A DNA stretch of 21,105 bases, from positions 1 through 21,105 of IMG/VR virus record IMGVR_UViG_3300048784_000030. One strand, written 5' to 3'. Under the pieces are notes generated by a model. It did no database searches and was not told where the DNA came from. It was given only the letters and a program-made list of their open reading frames with translations. This DNA is from a virus. The translations under genes were made by a program, and so were the position numbers. Positions 5,571 through 13,605 of this stretch are shown one piece after another (the stretch's first letter is position 1; the number at the start of each line of letters is the position of its first letter).

Positions 5571-8279
5571 ATGGCTAAAGATCCTAACAGCAGTGACAAC
5601 GGAAATACCCCCAATCAGATAGGGGACTTTGGCCTATCCCGCCTAGCGGAGATCGCGGCTGAAAGTAGGCCATCTGCCGAGGAGCGCGAGCTTAGAAGAA
5701 GAGCTAAGGTTGCTCAAAAGGGCATTGACATCTATAACTCCTTAGGAGATGTGGCTCGTCAGTATCCACCTATTCAAAGTTTACACAAGCGCAACATCAA
5801 CACGCTCTCTGTCGCTCAACCCAGAATCAGAATCGCCGTCGAAACTAGGCAGCAGCGTCTCACTGGACAAGCCATCAATGCTATCAGTGGGGAGTTCTCC
5901 GAGACAAGCATCAACGGAACCTTAGGCAGGTTGGCAAACTCTCTAGAAGCTCAGCATGGTGCGCTGAGCATGATGAACACTCCATACAACGATTTAGTGG
6001 GAGAGCAACGCTCTCGCCAAGCGCGCCTGCAGGAACTAGGTGAATCTAACAGAGCACTAGCTTCTAAGGTTATCGGCAGACAGGGCATCAATCAAGGAGT
6101 CTACGGTAGCATCCAAGCGAACACCAGGGAAGCTCAAGGAATAATGAACGAGCTCGGCACGATCGGTGCCGCTCTCGGTCAGCAAAAAGGTTTAGGTCTT
6201 GATCCTAAGTCTCGCACGTCTGCGCTTATGCAAGACGTTACTAAAGCTCAAGGCGTCTCAGAAGGTTCTGGAGCATATAATGCAGCGCAAGAACTCATCA
6301 AGGCGTTTGAGCGTCTCAGCGAAGTTACAGATGTCACCTCTAAGGAATTTAAAGATCTTCAGAAGACAACCGATGAAGCTCGCAAAAAGTTTGCTAACAG
6401 TGGCGGTAATGGCGATGGTAATGCCATGGCTCGTCTTGGCATGGCAGCTGGTGGCTTTAACACTGCAGCAGGCGCAGTGCAAACCATCATGGTCAATCAG
6501 CGTCTAGCTCAAGCTCAGAATGCTGCAGGACTCGCGGACATTGAGAACCAAAAGTATCAGACGTACAAGGCGGCTGCTGGCGGCGATATAGCGTCGCTGA
6601 TGCAACTCTCACAGTTTACAGGCGCTGAAGGTTTTGGCGGAGAAGTTGGTACTGCGGCCAAGGTGGCAGTGAGAGCTCAGCAAGTTGCTGGATATGCCCA
6701 GCTTGCTCAAGGAGTTTTACAACTTGCTAACCCCACTGAAGGCGCAATGGACACTGGCGCTGCTGGAGTTAACAACTCTCTAAGCGGTCTGGTCACATCC
6801 TCGATAGCAGAGGCAGATGCCAATAGACAGGTAAGTGAGAATCAAGCTAGGATAGCGGCCACTCAAGCCAGACTAAACGTATCGCGTGCCGTGAACGCCG
6901 TTGGCGCTGAGCAGGTACAGGGCTTCAGAGACTTCGCTGTTGGCATGGGCACAGCTGCTATCGGCATGGGATCTCGAGGCGAAGAGTTCTTAAATACCTC
7001 CATCTCTGACAGCTCATTGAACAGAATGGCATCCGCCAGGATTAGCCCGGAGCAGATGGCCCAGATGTCACAGATGGGTGTGGCAAGCATGGGTTCTATG
7101 TTCAACCAAAATCAGGTCTTTACAGCTCGTGAGAATGAGCAGCGTGGACTTGGAACCATGCAAGAGAACATGCAGAGGATGGGTGCGCTAGCGTCAGCGG
7201 GATCTAACAATCCTGCATCGTCACTAGGTGCAATCACTGAAGCAGCGGTAGCAAAAGGTTTAGATTCGTCTAAGGCTCTTAACATGGTTGTAGAGCATAC
7301 TGCTTCTATGGCAGCTTCATCAGCTGGTCGCGCGATCGGCATTGATACGACTGCAGCCGCGGCAACACTGCTGATGTCCGGCATCAACAAAGATACGCCG
7401 AATAGAGAAGCCGCAATAGAACACGCAGCAGATGTTCAGGGCATCGCTAGAGGTATAAGCACTAACATAGGTGCAAACTATGCCGGCATGGTCTCGACGG
7501 CTAGAACTCAAAAAGCTCTCGGCATTGGCGGTATACAAGCTGTAGCTGCTGAAAGCATCGACACAGAGACGCTGATGTCCATCAACGAGGAGAAAGATCC
7601 TAAGAAAAAGATACGTAGACTTCAAGAGTTAGGTGTAAATCTTGAAGGTAATAGGGATGTCAACAAGGCAGTCTCTGCCATGGTAGATAACAGGCAAACA
7701 AAGTTGTTAGAAGCAGGTGGCAAAGGTCTCCTATTCAATAACCGCGGAGCCTTACAGAAGAGAGTTAACGCTGCTAAGTCCATAGATGAGTTGAGTGGAA
7801 CTGATGTGACTGAACTCGGTGATATCGCTCGTCTCTCTGGCATGAGCGGTGGAGCAAAAGATGAGTTCAATGTCCTGAAGGGCGTTAAGGCTCAAGTCGC
7901 AAAAGAATCGGCTGGACCTGCGAACGTCAACGACGGATCGAAGCTAGCTTCGCTTGACAAGCTTCGCACAGCAGGATTTGAACAGCTCTCTACAGCTGCT
8001 AGCACAGCTGCCAGCAATCTAGGCGGAGCGTCAAAAGCAATAAGCACGCTCACTACAGCAATCGAGAGCCTATCCAAGGAGATGCCTAGCATCGAGAAGA
8101 ACGCCACTACAGCAGCTGGAAAAGCAGCGGCCGGTGACAAGGGCATGAACGTTAATGTAACTCAATTCAATGCTGCCATCGATAAGCTTGACAAAGTTTT
8201 AAGTAATGTATTAGCAAAGTCTAGTCTAGGCGCTGGAAGCGGCGCAGACAGACAGAGAACAAAAGCACCTGGACCATAA
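5571..8279 (+). CDS. Tape measure protein candidate, 902 aa
   Basis: This large Ala-, Gly-, Gln- and Ser-rich, mainly helical protein lies directly after the chaperone pair and before the baseplate hub, the usual place for the tape measure protein. That protein is packed along the tube interior and sets its length. Helical stretches (for example EVTDVTSKEFKDLQKTTDEA) are broken by Gly/Asn linkers, such as SGGNGDGN near residues 277-284. An Ala-rich hydrophobic section follows (GGFNTAAGAVQTIMV, AAKVAVRAQQVAGYAQ). Residues about 485-515 are Met/Gln-rich (ISPEQMAQMSQMGVASMGS). The C-terminal ~130 residues are coiled-coil-like (TAASNLGGASKAISTLTTAI). No lysozyme, transglycosylase or peptidase domain is apparent. 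With the usual 1.5 angstrom per residue rule, 902 residues predict a tail of roughly 135 nm. The start lacks a Shine-Dalgarno. The call rests on composition and order, not on a specific motif. Confidence 0.8.
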   Translation: MAKDPNSSDNGNTPNQIGDFGLSRLAEIAAESRPSAEERELRRRAKVAQKGIDIYNSLGDVARQYPPIQSLHKRNINTLSVAQPRIRIAVETRQQRLTGQAINAISGEFSETSINGTLGRLANSLEAQHGALSMMNTPYNDLVGEQRSRQARLQELGESNRALASKVIGRQGINQGVYGSIQANTREAQGIMNELGTIGAALGQQKGLGLDPKSRTSALMQDVTKAQGVSEGSGAYNAAQELIKAFERLSEVTDVTSKEFKDLQKTTDEARKKFANSGGNGDGNAMARLGMAAGGFNTAAGAVQTIMVNQRLAQAQNAAGLADIENQKYQTYKAAAGGDIASLMQLSQFTGAEGFGGEVGTAAKVAVRAQQVAGYAQLAQGVLQLANPTEGAMDTGAAGVNNSLSGLVTSSIAEADANRQVSENQARIAATQARLNVSRAVNAVGAEQVQGFRDFAVGMGTAAIGMGSRGEEFLNTSISDSSLNRMASARISPEQMAQMSQMGVASMGSMFNQNQVFTARENEQRGLGTMQENMQRMGALASAGSNNPASSLGAITEAAVAKGLDSSKALNMVVEHTASMAASSAGRAIGIDTTAAAATLLMSGINKDTPNREAAIEHAADVQGIARGISTNIGANYAGMVSTARTQKALGIGGIQAVAAESIDTETLMSINEEKDPKKKIRRLQELGVNLEGNRDVNKAVSAMVDNRQTKLLEAGGKGLLFNNRGALQKRVNAAKSIDELSGTDVTELGDIARLSGMSGGAKDEFNVLKGVKAQVAKESAGPANVNDGSKLASLDKLRTAGFEQLSTAASTAASNLGGASKAISTLTTAIESLSKEMPSIEKNATTAAGKAAAGDKGMNVNVTQFNAAIDKLDKVLSNVLAKSSLGAGSGADRQRTKAPGP

Positions 8280-8288
8280 GTATAAAGT

Positions 8289-10052
8289 ATGATCTTAAAT
8301 CAGAACACCAACTTTAAGCTTACAACTCCGCATGCCTGTGTCATCATATGGAATTATGATGACAGGTTAGGTGTTACTCCAACTACAACCGCAACCATAA
8401 ATACAGTGAACCAGGTCATACTGGATACCATCTCTTGCATGTCGATACATACTAGTAAGGGCAAGGGTTCTCCAGCTGGTTCTTTCACCGTAGAACTTGC
8501 CCCATGGAGAGATTGGGTCTCTCAGATTACCGCCGGAAGTTGGTGCACAATTCTAATGTCGAATCAACCCATAACACAGGCACAGCTTGCTAACGCAGAT
8601 CCAAGTTATGTCAAGATGATTGGCAAGATTGAATCTGTCAGAGTAGATGTCAATGTAAACGAAGAGGGCGCAAGACAGACTAGGTACATAGTCTCTGGAA
8701 CAGACTGGGGACATATATTTAATAACGTCTTGTACATAGATAATCTCATTGCTGCTGCTAGCGACCCAACTAATCAAGGGAACACCATTGCTATTGCCCT
8801 TCAAAAGCAGATGTTCGGTAATGGAAATGCCCCACAAAGTTTTAAAGTAGCAGATAATTTAGTAGCATTACTTGGTATCTTTGGCGCATCGTCAAGTGGA
8901 CTGGTTGAAGCTTCTAATGCTATCAACAGGCTAGATAAGTCTATATATGATTTTTTAATACCAACTCAGATGGCCCAGTATTTCAACTTCATAGACGGAG
9001 ATGGGAACATCAATCAGTCTACCACTCTCTCCGATTTGCTAACTCTACAAACAGGAAGATTGACTAGTTACAATAGCTATAGCGATACTAACGAGGCCTT
9101 TGGCTTCATAGATCCGTTCTCGCTGCAAGGAACTAACTCATTCTGGCAGATACTGATGGACAACAGCAATCCTGCCCTAAACGAGATGTACAACGAGATT
9201 GAGTGGGATCAAAGTAACCAAGGTACTGTGGGTCCGTCGTTGACCATATACAACAGGATCAAGCCGTTCTCATACTTAACAAATCCTCCTTCGAATGGGG
9301 CCGAGACATCTATTAGATCTCCTTTCACACTGCTGAAGACGCACATGATTGACAACATCAAGGTTGTTAGCGTAAGTGCAGGAACTAACTGGCGCGACAA
9401 GTACAACTTTGTAGAGGTTAGACCGCTATTTCAAGACTTCGACATATTAGCAGGTTGGACAGGACAAAAGTCTCAAGGTTCTGATCCTTTGGCCTTCAAC
9501 AGGGAAGGCTTCAGACCGATGATCGTTGGAACGAAGCAATTCCCTGTCGACCCAACCAATCCCTCTGGCACGTACGATGCAAACCTGTTGACGAGTTGGG
9601 TTGCTCTGTTAAAAGAGTGGTTCTTCGACACGCACAAGCTGCTGAACGGCACGATCGTCATGACCGGCGTTACAGAGTACATCGGCGTTGGTAACAACAT
9701 ACTGTTTGAGGTTGGATTAATAAGTCCAACCATGAACATTAATAACGCTGCCAATAACAGCATAAATACTAACTATATTCTTGCCCACGTAGAGAACGTA
9801 GATCACAGCTTTACAGTATCTCCTGATGGGGCAAGAAGCTACACAACCACTGTCCAGTTTGTGAGGGGCATAGTTGTCAATAAGAGCAACAATAACTTCA
9901 TCCCAGTGGGCAGTGGGTCGCTCGACGAGTTGGCATCTACGCTGCAGAACATTGAGTACAAGAACACCGTAAACACGTTCAGCACGTCCGACGGAATTAG
10001 TGATCCGACTCATCCTATTGATCCAGATCCACAGAAGCTGCGTGGAGACTAA
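8289..10052 (+). CDS. Baseplate hub protein, gp27/gpD-like, 587 aa
   Basis: The N-terminal part has the beta-barrel signature of gp27-type hub proteins. A strand pair (HACVIIWNYDDRL and ILDTISCMSIHTSKGKGSP) leads into GSFTVELAPWRDWVSQITAG (64-83), where the phrase 'SFTVELAP' followed by an aromatic loop and GSWCTILMS is typical of these barrels. Another strand pair follows (MIGKIESVRVDVNV with RQTRYIVSGTDWGHIFNN, 110-146), again as in hub proteins. The rest (150-587) is a large mixed region with further barrel strands (ILAHVENVDHSFTVSPDGAR). Hub trimers join the tube to the central spike, and the next gene, four bases downstream, encodes that spike. TATAAA at 8281-8286 lies two bases before the ATG and no clear Shine-Dalgarno is present. 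The assignment is based on pattern and synteny. Confidence 0.8.
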   Translation: MILNQNTNFKLTTPHACVIIWNYDDRLGVTPTTTATINTVNQVILDTISCMSIHTSKGKGSPAGSFTVELAPWRDWVSQITAGSWCTILMSNQPITQAQLANADPSYVKMIGKIESVRVDVNVNEEGARQTRYIVSGTDWGHIFNNVLYIDNLIAAASDPTNQGNTIAIALQKQMFGNGNAPQSFKVADNLVALLGIFGASSSGLVEASNAINRLDKSIYDFLIPTQMAQYFNFIDGDGNINQSTTLSDLLTLQTGRLTSYNSYSDTNEAFGFIDPFSLQGTNSFWQILMDNSNPALNEMYNEIEWDQSNQGTVGPSLTIYNRIKPFSYLTNPPSNGAETSIRSPFTLLKTHMIDNIKVVSVSAGTNWRDKYNFVEVRPLFQDFDILAGWTGQKSQGSDPLAFNREGFRPMIVGTKQFPVDPTNPSGTYDANLLTSWVALLKEWFFDTHKLLNGTIVMTGVTEYIGVGNNILFEVGLISPTMNINNAANNSINTNYILAHVENVDHSFTVSPDGARSYTTTVQFVRGIVVNKSNNNFIPVGSGSLDELASTLQNIEYKNTVNTFSTSDGISDPTHPIDPDPQKLRGD

Positions 10053-10055
10053 GAT

Positions 10056-10958
10056 ATGTCAGGCATAGTAAAGGACAGTTCTATCTGGGTAGATCCAGAC
10101 AACATGGCCGTAGTCAACAGACTAGACAGCATGATCAGGATAGGCATCGTGAAGGGCGCTTTCAACGACGCTGACACGGGCGAACTAAGATATTTAGTTG
10201 AGATCCAGAGCAACGCCAAGAAGATCAACATGAACTGCCGAATTATGAGAAGGTTCGGCGGCGTATATAACTATGAAGACTACATAAACCGCGGCTACAA
10301 GACCAACGACAGTCCAGACCCTGTCACTGGGTTCGATGCTAAGGCTGGAGACGCAGTTTTAGTGGGTCAATTTAACGGGCAAGGTAGAGAGGGCGTAATA
10401 TTAGGTGGTCTCACCCACGCAGCTCGCGAAACCACCATTCAAGCAAGTGATGGCCCACAGTACGATTCCGAGTTTAATGGAATTCACACCAACATCAATG
10501 CCACAGGAGAGTGGACACTAACCTTTAAGGGACAACCAACCAATCTTAGTAATTTAGACAACAATCCGTCTGGAGCCATTCCACCGCCAACATATGACAC
10601 GACAGTGGGAGGTAGCTTCATGAAGTTTGACGCTACCGGCGGATGGACTATAGGCGACAATGCTACAAGCAATCCCCAGTCAATATTCGTAGATAAGGCA
10701 AATAATGCAATTACTACGTTAGCCGGCACCTACAAGATAACCGCCGCTAAGTCCGCAACTATTGATGCCCCTCAAGTAGCTATAGGTCACGGTGCTATTG
10801 AACTTCTTGATCAACTTACTCAGCTTATAGATGCCATTGGTAAATTAATACCCATATCTCCAGTAGGTAACTGTACTGAACTAAGTTCAGTGCCAACATG
10901 GCAAGGCGTAACACAGATTAAGGCAAAGATTAACCAAATCAAGGGCAGCCTAAGTTAA
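10056..10958 (+). CDS. Baseplate spike protein with OB fold (gp5/gpV-like), 300 aa
   Basis: Residues 27-120 have the OB-fold pattern of gpV/gp5/VgrG-type spikes: IRIGIVKGAFNDADTGELRY, strands containing Val-Glu-Ile-Gln, and a closing GDAVLVGQFNGQGREGVILG (98-117). Residues 130-235 are beta-rich with Gly and Thr (NGIHTNINATGEWTLTF, GGSFMKFDATGGWTIG), suiting a needle or extended beta-helix region. The final 55 residues (IELLDQLTQLIDAIGKLIPI, then TWQGVTQIKAKINQIKGSL) are helical and resemble the C-terminal tail seen in many phage spike proteins. No lysozyme domain is present, unlike T4 gp5. The spike sits at the tip and pierces the outer membrane or wall. The gene begins four bases after the hub stop with GGAG (10044-10047) at spacing 8, so both are probably co-translated. 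Confidence 0.83.
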   Translation: MSGIVKDSSIWVDPDNMAVVNRLDSMIRIGIVKGAFNDADTGELRYLVEIQSNAKKINMNCRIMRRFGGVYNYEDYINRGYKTNDSPDPVTGFDAKAGDAVLVGQFNGQGREGVILGGLTHAARETTIQASDGPQYDSEFNGIHTNINATGEWTLTFKGQPTNLSNLDNNPSGAIPPPTYDTTVGGSFMKFDATGGWTIGDNATSNPQSIFVDKANNAITTLAGTYKITAAKSATIDAPQVAIGHGAIELLDQLTQLIDAIGKLIPISPVGNCTELSSVPTWQGVTQIKAKINQIKGSLS

Positions 10959-10967
10959 TTGCTTAAA

Positions 10968-10982
10968 TGATACAATCTATCT
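10968..10982 (+). promoter_or_regulatory. Extended -10 placed for a leaderless start
   Basis: TGATACAAT (10968-10976) has its -10 hexamer (10971-10976) six bases before the ATG at 10983. With the standard seven-base step from the -10 end, transcription would begin on the A of the ATG. No Shine-Dalgarno lies in the 5-13 bases upstream. Confidence 0.42.
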
Positions 10983-11981
10983 ATGGGTATCTTCAGCTCC
11001 TTAGCACAAACATTTAGCACCCCGAATCCTTCACAGAAGCCTCGTGGGCCATATGGTGATGACGCCGCTGCGGACACAGATCTTAAGCTTAACAACATCT
11101 ACACCCCAGATCCAAACAATTGGTACACGGCTAAGCCTTACGGTTTTAGATTCACGTCTAGGAAAACTGGCAGACAAGCTACCATGTTCATGCCTATCAA
11201 TCCTAGTAACCTTAATATTTCTACTAGCTTTGCAACCAACGTAATTCCAACCTTGTATGGAACAGTAGAAGAACACTCAGATGTTAGGTACTTCGATATC
11301 GTCATAGAGGGAACCACAGGGATGGTTCCTAAGTTTGTAAAACCAGGATTTAGCGGGAATGTAGTATCGACCAGTGAAACAAGTGATGCCACCGATGTGA
11401 CATACGCTGCCCTTCTTCAGCCAGGCAGAGCAGCGTATCCAATTGCTAACGCGGCTGCCTTAGGTGGTTTCTTCTCAAACACAGTAGCTCAGATCAGCAA
11501 TGTTCTAAATCAAGCTGGTAAGGCCGTAAGCGCTATCACTGGTCAGGCCAATCAACCTGTTGAAACCGGAGTCTACAACAATCAAACAGGTTACTTAGCA
11601 TTTCACAACCTGTACAGATTCCTACTTAAGTATAAAAAAGATGCTGCCGGAGTTGACAGTCATAATGCCCGCATTGTTCATCCTCTTACGTTCTTCAACT
11701 ACAAAGACGGCAACGAATACGACGTAGCCATTAAAAACTTCACGTTGAGAAGGTCAGCAGAGAATCCAATGCTGTACTACTACTCAATCACTATGAGGGG
11801 TTACAACATTAGGTCGTGCGGTGGTTTGAAAGCGCTTGAAGATCTCAATCAGAGGCTCAATGATTTAGGTTTGAATGGAGTTCAATCGTCGAGCTTACTA
11901 TCCACTGTCTCAGGTATCTCTAATAATGCTAAGGCTGTTGTAGGATCTGCAGTCAATGGCGTAAACTTATTCGGTAGGTAA
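10983..11981 (+). CDS. Baseplate hub/Dit-like protein, 332 aa
   Basis: The N-terminal 40 residues look flexible (Pro/Asp-rich). A beta domain then opens with PYGFRFTSRKTGRQATMFMP (52-71) and INPSNLNISTSFATNVIPTL (72-91), followed by YFDIVIEGTTGMVPKF (103-118). The phrase 'P.NP....I..S...T.....G', followed by a strand ending in 'IEGTTG', recurs in distal-tail and XkdP-type baseplate proteins. Residues about 135-200 form an Ala-rich insertion. The second half (YRFLLKYKKDA, then YDVAIKNFTLRRSAENPMLY and YYSITMRGYNI, ~210-277) completes the barrel. The C-terminal tail is Ser/Asn-rich. It lies between spike and gp25-like genes, so it is probably a ring protein around the hub. The start has no Shine-Dalgarno but a -10 box six bases upstream. 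Exact family is uncertain; the role as a baseplate component is fairly safe. Confidence 0.68.
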   Translation: MGIFSSLAQTFSTPNPSQKPRGPYGDDAAADTDLKLNNIYTPDPNNWYTAKPYGFRFTSRKTGRQATMFMPINPSNLNISTSFATNVIPTLYGTVEEHSDVRYFDIVIEGTTGMVPKFVKPGFSGNVVSTSETSDATDVTYAALLQPGRAAYPIANAAALGGFFSNTVAQISNVLNQAGKAVSAITGQANQPVETGVYNNQTGYLAFHNLYRFLLKYKKDAAGVDSHNARIVHPLTFFNYKDGNEYDVAIKNFTLRRSAENPMLYYYSITMRGYNIRSCGGLKALEDLNQRLNDLGLNGVQSSSLLSTVSGISNNAKAVVGSAVNGVNLFGR

Positions 11982-11982
11982 C

Positions 11983-13578
11983 ATGGCAACTCTTACTCAA
12001 GCTTATCAAAGTATTGCCAATGTCAATCTCTGGTTTAAACTTCAAAATGGCACACCGCTTGTCTTGACAGATGTGCCCTCTATCATTCCGCTAAGATGGA
12101 CATACTTCAGTCAAAACTGGAACATAATCTTGCCAGTGTTGCAAGCTCTTGTCCCTGGGTACCAGTTTTCTGATCTGTTTGCTCAACAGCTAATCGATTT
12201 TACTGCATTCGTAGAAGTTCAGAGAAACAACGCTTCTATTATTAACCCGCTATCGAACGGCAACACGCTCTACAAGTTTTATACGGTATTTGATAACATA
12301 CCCATCAAGTCTATCAACTTAACAACGCAAGAGCAGACAATCCTAACAAACGCTACAACAGTAGTTTCTCAGTATAATAGAAACGACTTCGTAACTTTGC
12401 AAAACAACATAACCTCATACAGAGATGCGCAAGCTGATACTCTAGGACTGACTGATCCTACTTATAACTCTACGTTCAATAGGAATCCCATAGCTGCCCA
12501 AACTGTTGCAGCAGTACAGGACATAGAGTACTTAGAGACGCTGCAAGCTTCTATCCAAACGATTGACTTCATTCTAGCGAACCTATTCGCTGTTGACACG
12601 GCGGTAGATCCTTTTGCTCTAGCCCGTGCAAACGCCAACAACCCAGACATCAACATAGGTCAGTATTCATCTGGCACTCTCGTTAGGTTCCAATACGGAG
12701 ACGACCTAGAATCTTTGGCTTTCAGGTACCTGGGCGATCCAAACAAGTGGATAGATATTGCCCTTGCCAACGGTCTTCAGCCACCGTACATCGATGAGAT
12801 CGGTCAGACGGTGTTTCTAGAGGCTAACGGTAGCGGAAATCAAATCAACATAGCAGCGACAGATCTTAACGGCAATGATAATAGCGCGAAGTTCTATGTT
12901 AACCAAACTATCTTCTTGCAGTCTACAACATTGCCATTTCCGAACCAAGTCAACATCTCAAGTATAAACGTAGCCGCTTCTAATGGTGACTTAGTTTTAA
13001 CTGTTACTGGACCAAGAGATTTAAGTAAGTACACTACTGCTGACAACGCCTATGTGCTTGTGTACGCGCCTGATACAGTAAACAGCAATGTGTTTATCTT
13101 GATACCATCCACTGATCCACTGCCAAACCAGAGGCAGGACACTATTCCTTGGTTCTTGGCCCAGAGCGCCGCGGACGAAATAAGGATGGGCATAGACCTG
13201 CTCATCGGTCCAGACGATGACCTCGTATTTACTCCTAACCATGACCTCAGTCTAAGTTACAGTCTACAGAATGCATCTCAAGCGATGAAGTTGAAGATAG
13301 TGACAGAGTTGGGAGAATTAAGATATCATCAGGGATTTGGTTTGATAAGCGTAATAGGTAATAAAAATAACAACATAAGCGCAGTGCAGACTGCTATCAC
13401 CAGTTCACTTGTTAATCAGGTCAGCCAGGACAGCAGGTTTGACAGGATAGAGTCGCTGAGTGTAGGCTATGCAACTGCTGGTAATTCTGCCTCCGCCGTG
13501 AATATCCAGATGACTGTTAGACTTGCTGGCGGTGGCGGACAGGTCATCCCAATTAGCTTTAGCGTTAAGTATAGTTAA
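11983..13578 (+). CDS. Fusion of LysM-like and gp25-like (sheath initiator) domains, 531 aa
   Basis: This gene starts one base after the previous stop. Residues 1-225 are mainly helical and unrecognised, with a possible coiled coil at 118-205. Residues 232-280 form a LysM-type unit (TLVRFQYGDDLESLAFRYLG, then DPNKWIDIALANGLQPP...), the peptidoglycan-binding or assembly fold seen in baseplate proteins such as gp53 and XkdP. A beta insertion (285-385) follows. Residues about 402-531 match the gp25 family: GIDLLIGPDDDLVF, LQNASQAMKLKIVTELGELR, YHQGFGLISVIG, then SQDSRFDRIESLSVGY. The Glu-Leu-Arg-Tyr-His stretch (EL.YH..FG), with the downstream 'QD.RF..I' helix, is the family hallmark. gp25 nucleates sheath polymerisation on the baseplate and is normally 110-140 residues alone; here it is the C-terminal quarter of a larger protein. 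TAGGT shortly upstream may serve as ribosome binding site. Confidence 0.82.
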   Translation: MATLTQAYQSIANVNLWFKLQNGTPLVLTDVPSIIPLRWTYFSQNWNIILPVLQALVPGYQFSDLFAQQLIDFTAFVEVQRNNASIINPLSNGNTLYKFYTVFDNIPIKSINLTTQEQTILTNATTVVSQYNRNDFVTLQNNITSYRDAQADTLGLTDPTYNSTFNRNPIAAQTVAAVQDIEYLETLQASIQTIDFILANLFAVDTAVDPFALARANANNPDINIGQYSSGTLVRFQYGDDLESLAFRYLGDPNKWIDIALANGLQPPYIDEIGQTVFLEANGSGNQINIAATDLNGNDNSAKFYVNQTIFLQSTTLPFPNQVNISSINVAASNGDLVLTVTGPRDLSKYTTADNAYVLVYAPDTVNSNVFILIPSTDPLPNQRQDTIPWFLAQSAADEIRMGIDLLIGPDDDLVFTPNHDLSLSYSLQNASQAMKLKIVTELGELRYHQGFGLISVIGNKNNNISAVQTAITSSLVNQVSQDSRFDRIESLSVGYATAGNSASAVNIQMTVRLAGGGGQVIPISFSVKYS

Positions 13579-13590
13579 GATGGTTTAGAG

Positions 13591-13605
13591 TAGAATAGGT
13601 TGATA
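13591..13605 (+). promoter_or_regulatory. TAGAAT box and AGGT just before gpJ-type start
   Basis: TAGAAT (13591-13596) is followed by AGGT (13597-13600) and ATG at 13606. The AGG at spacing 6 supports ATG rather than the TTG at 13600. If TAGAAT acts as a -10, the leader would be only about three bases. Confidence 0.35.

Noticed and set aside
6199-6507. A 102-codon + strand frame inside the tape measure gene
   Set aside because: It is out of frame within a gene of consistent composition, without ribosome binding site; the product looks like random shadow coding.
13600-13605. TTG at 13600 as gpJ start
   Set aside because: The ATG at 13606 has AGG at a good spacing, while for TTG the AGG would be immediately adjacent. 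The conserved N-terminus does not need the two extra residues.
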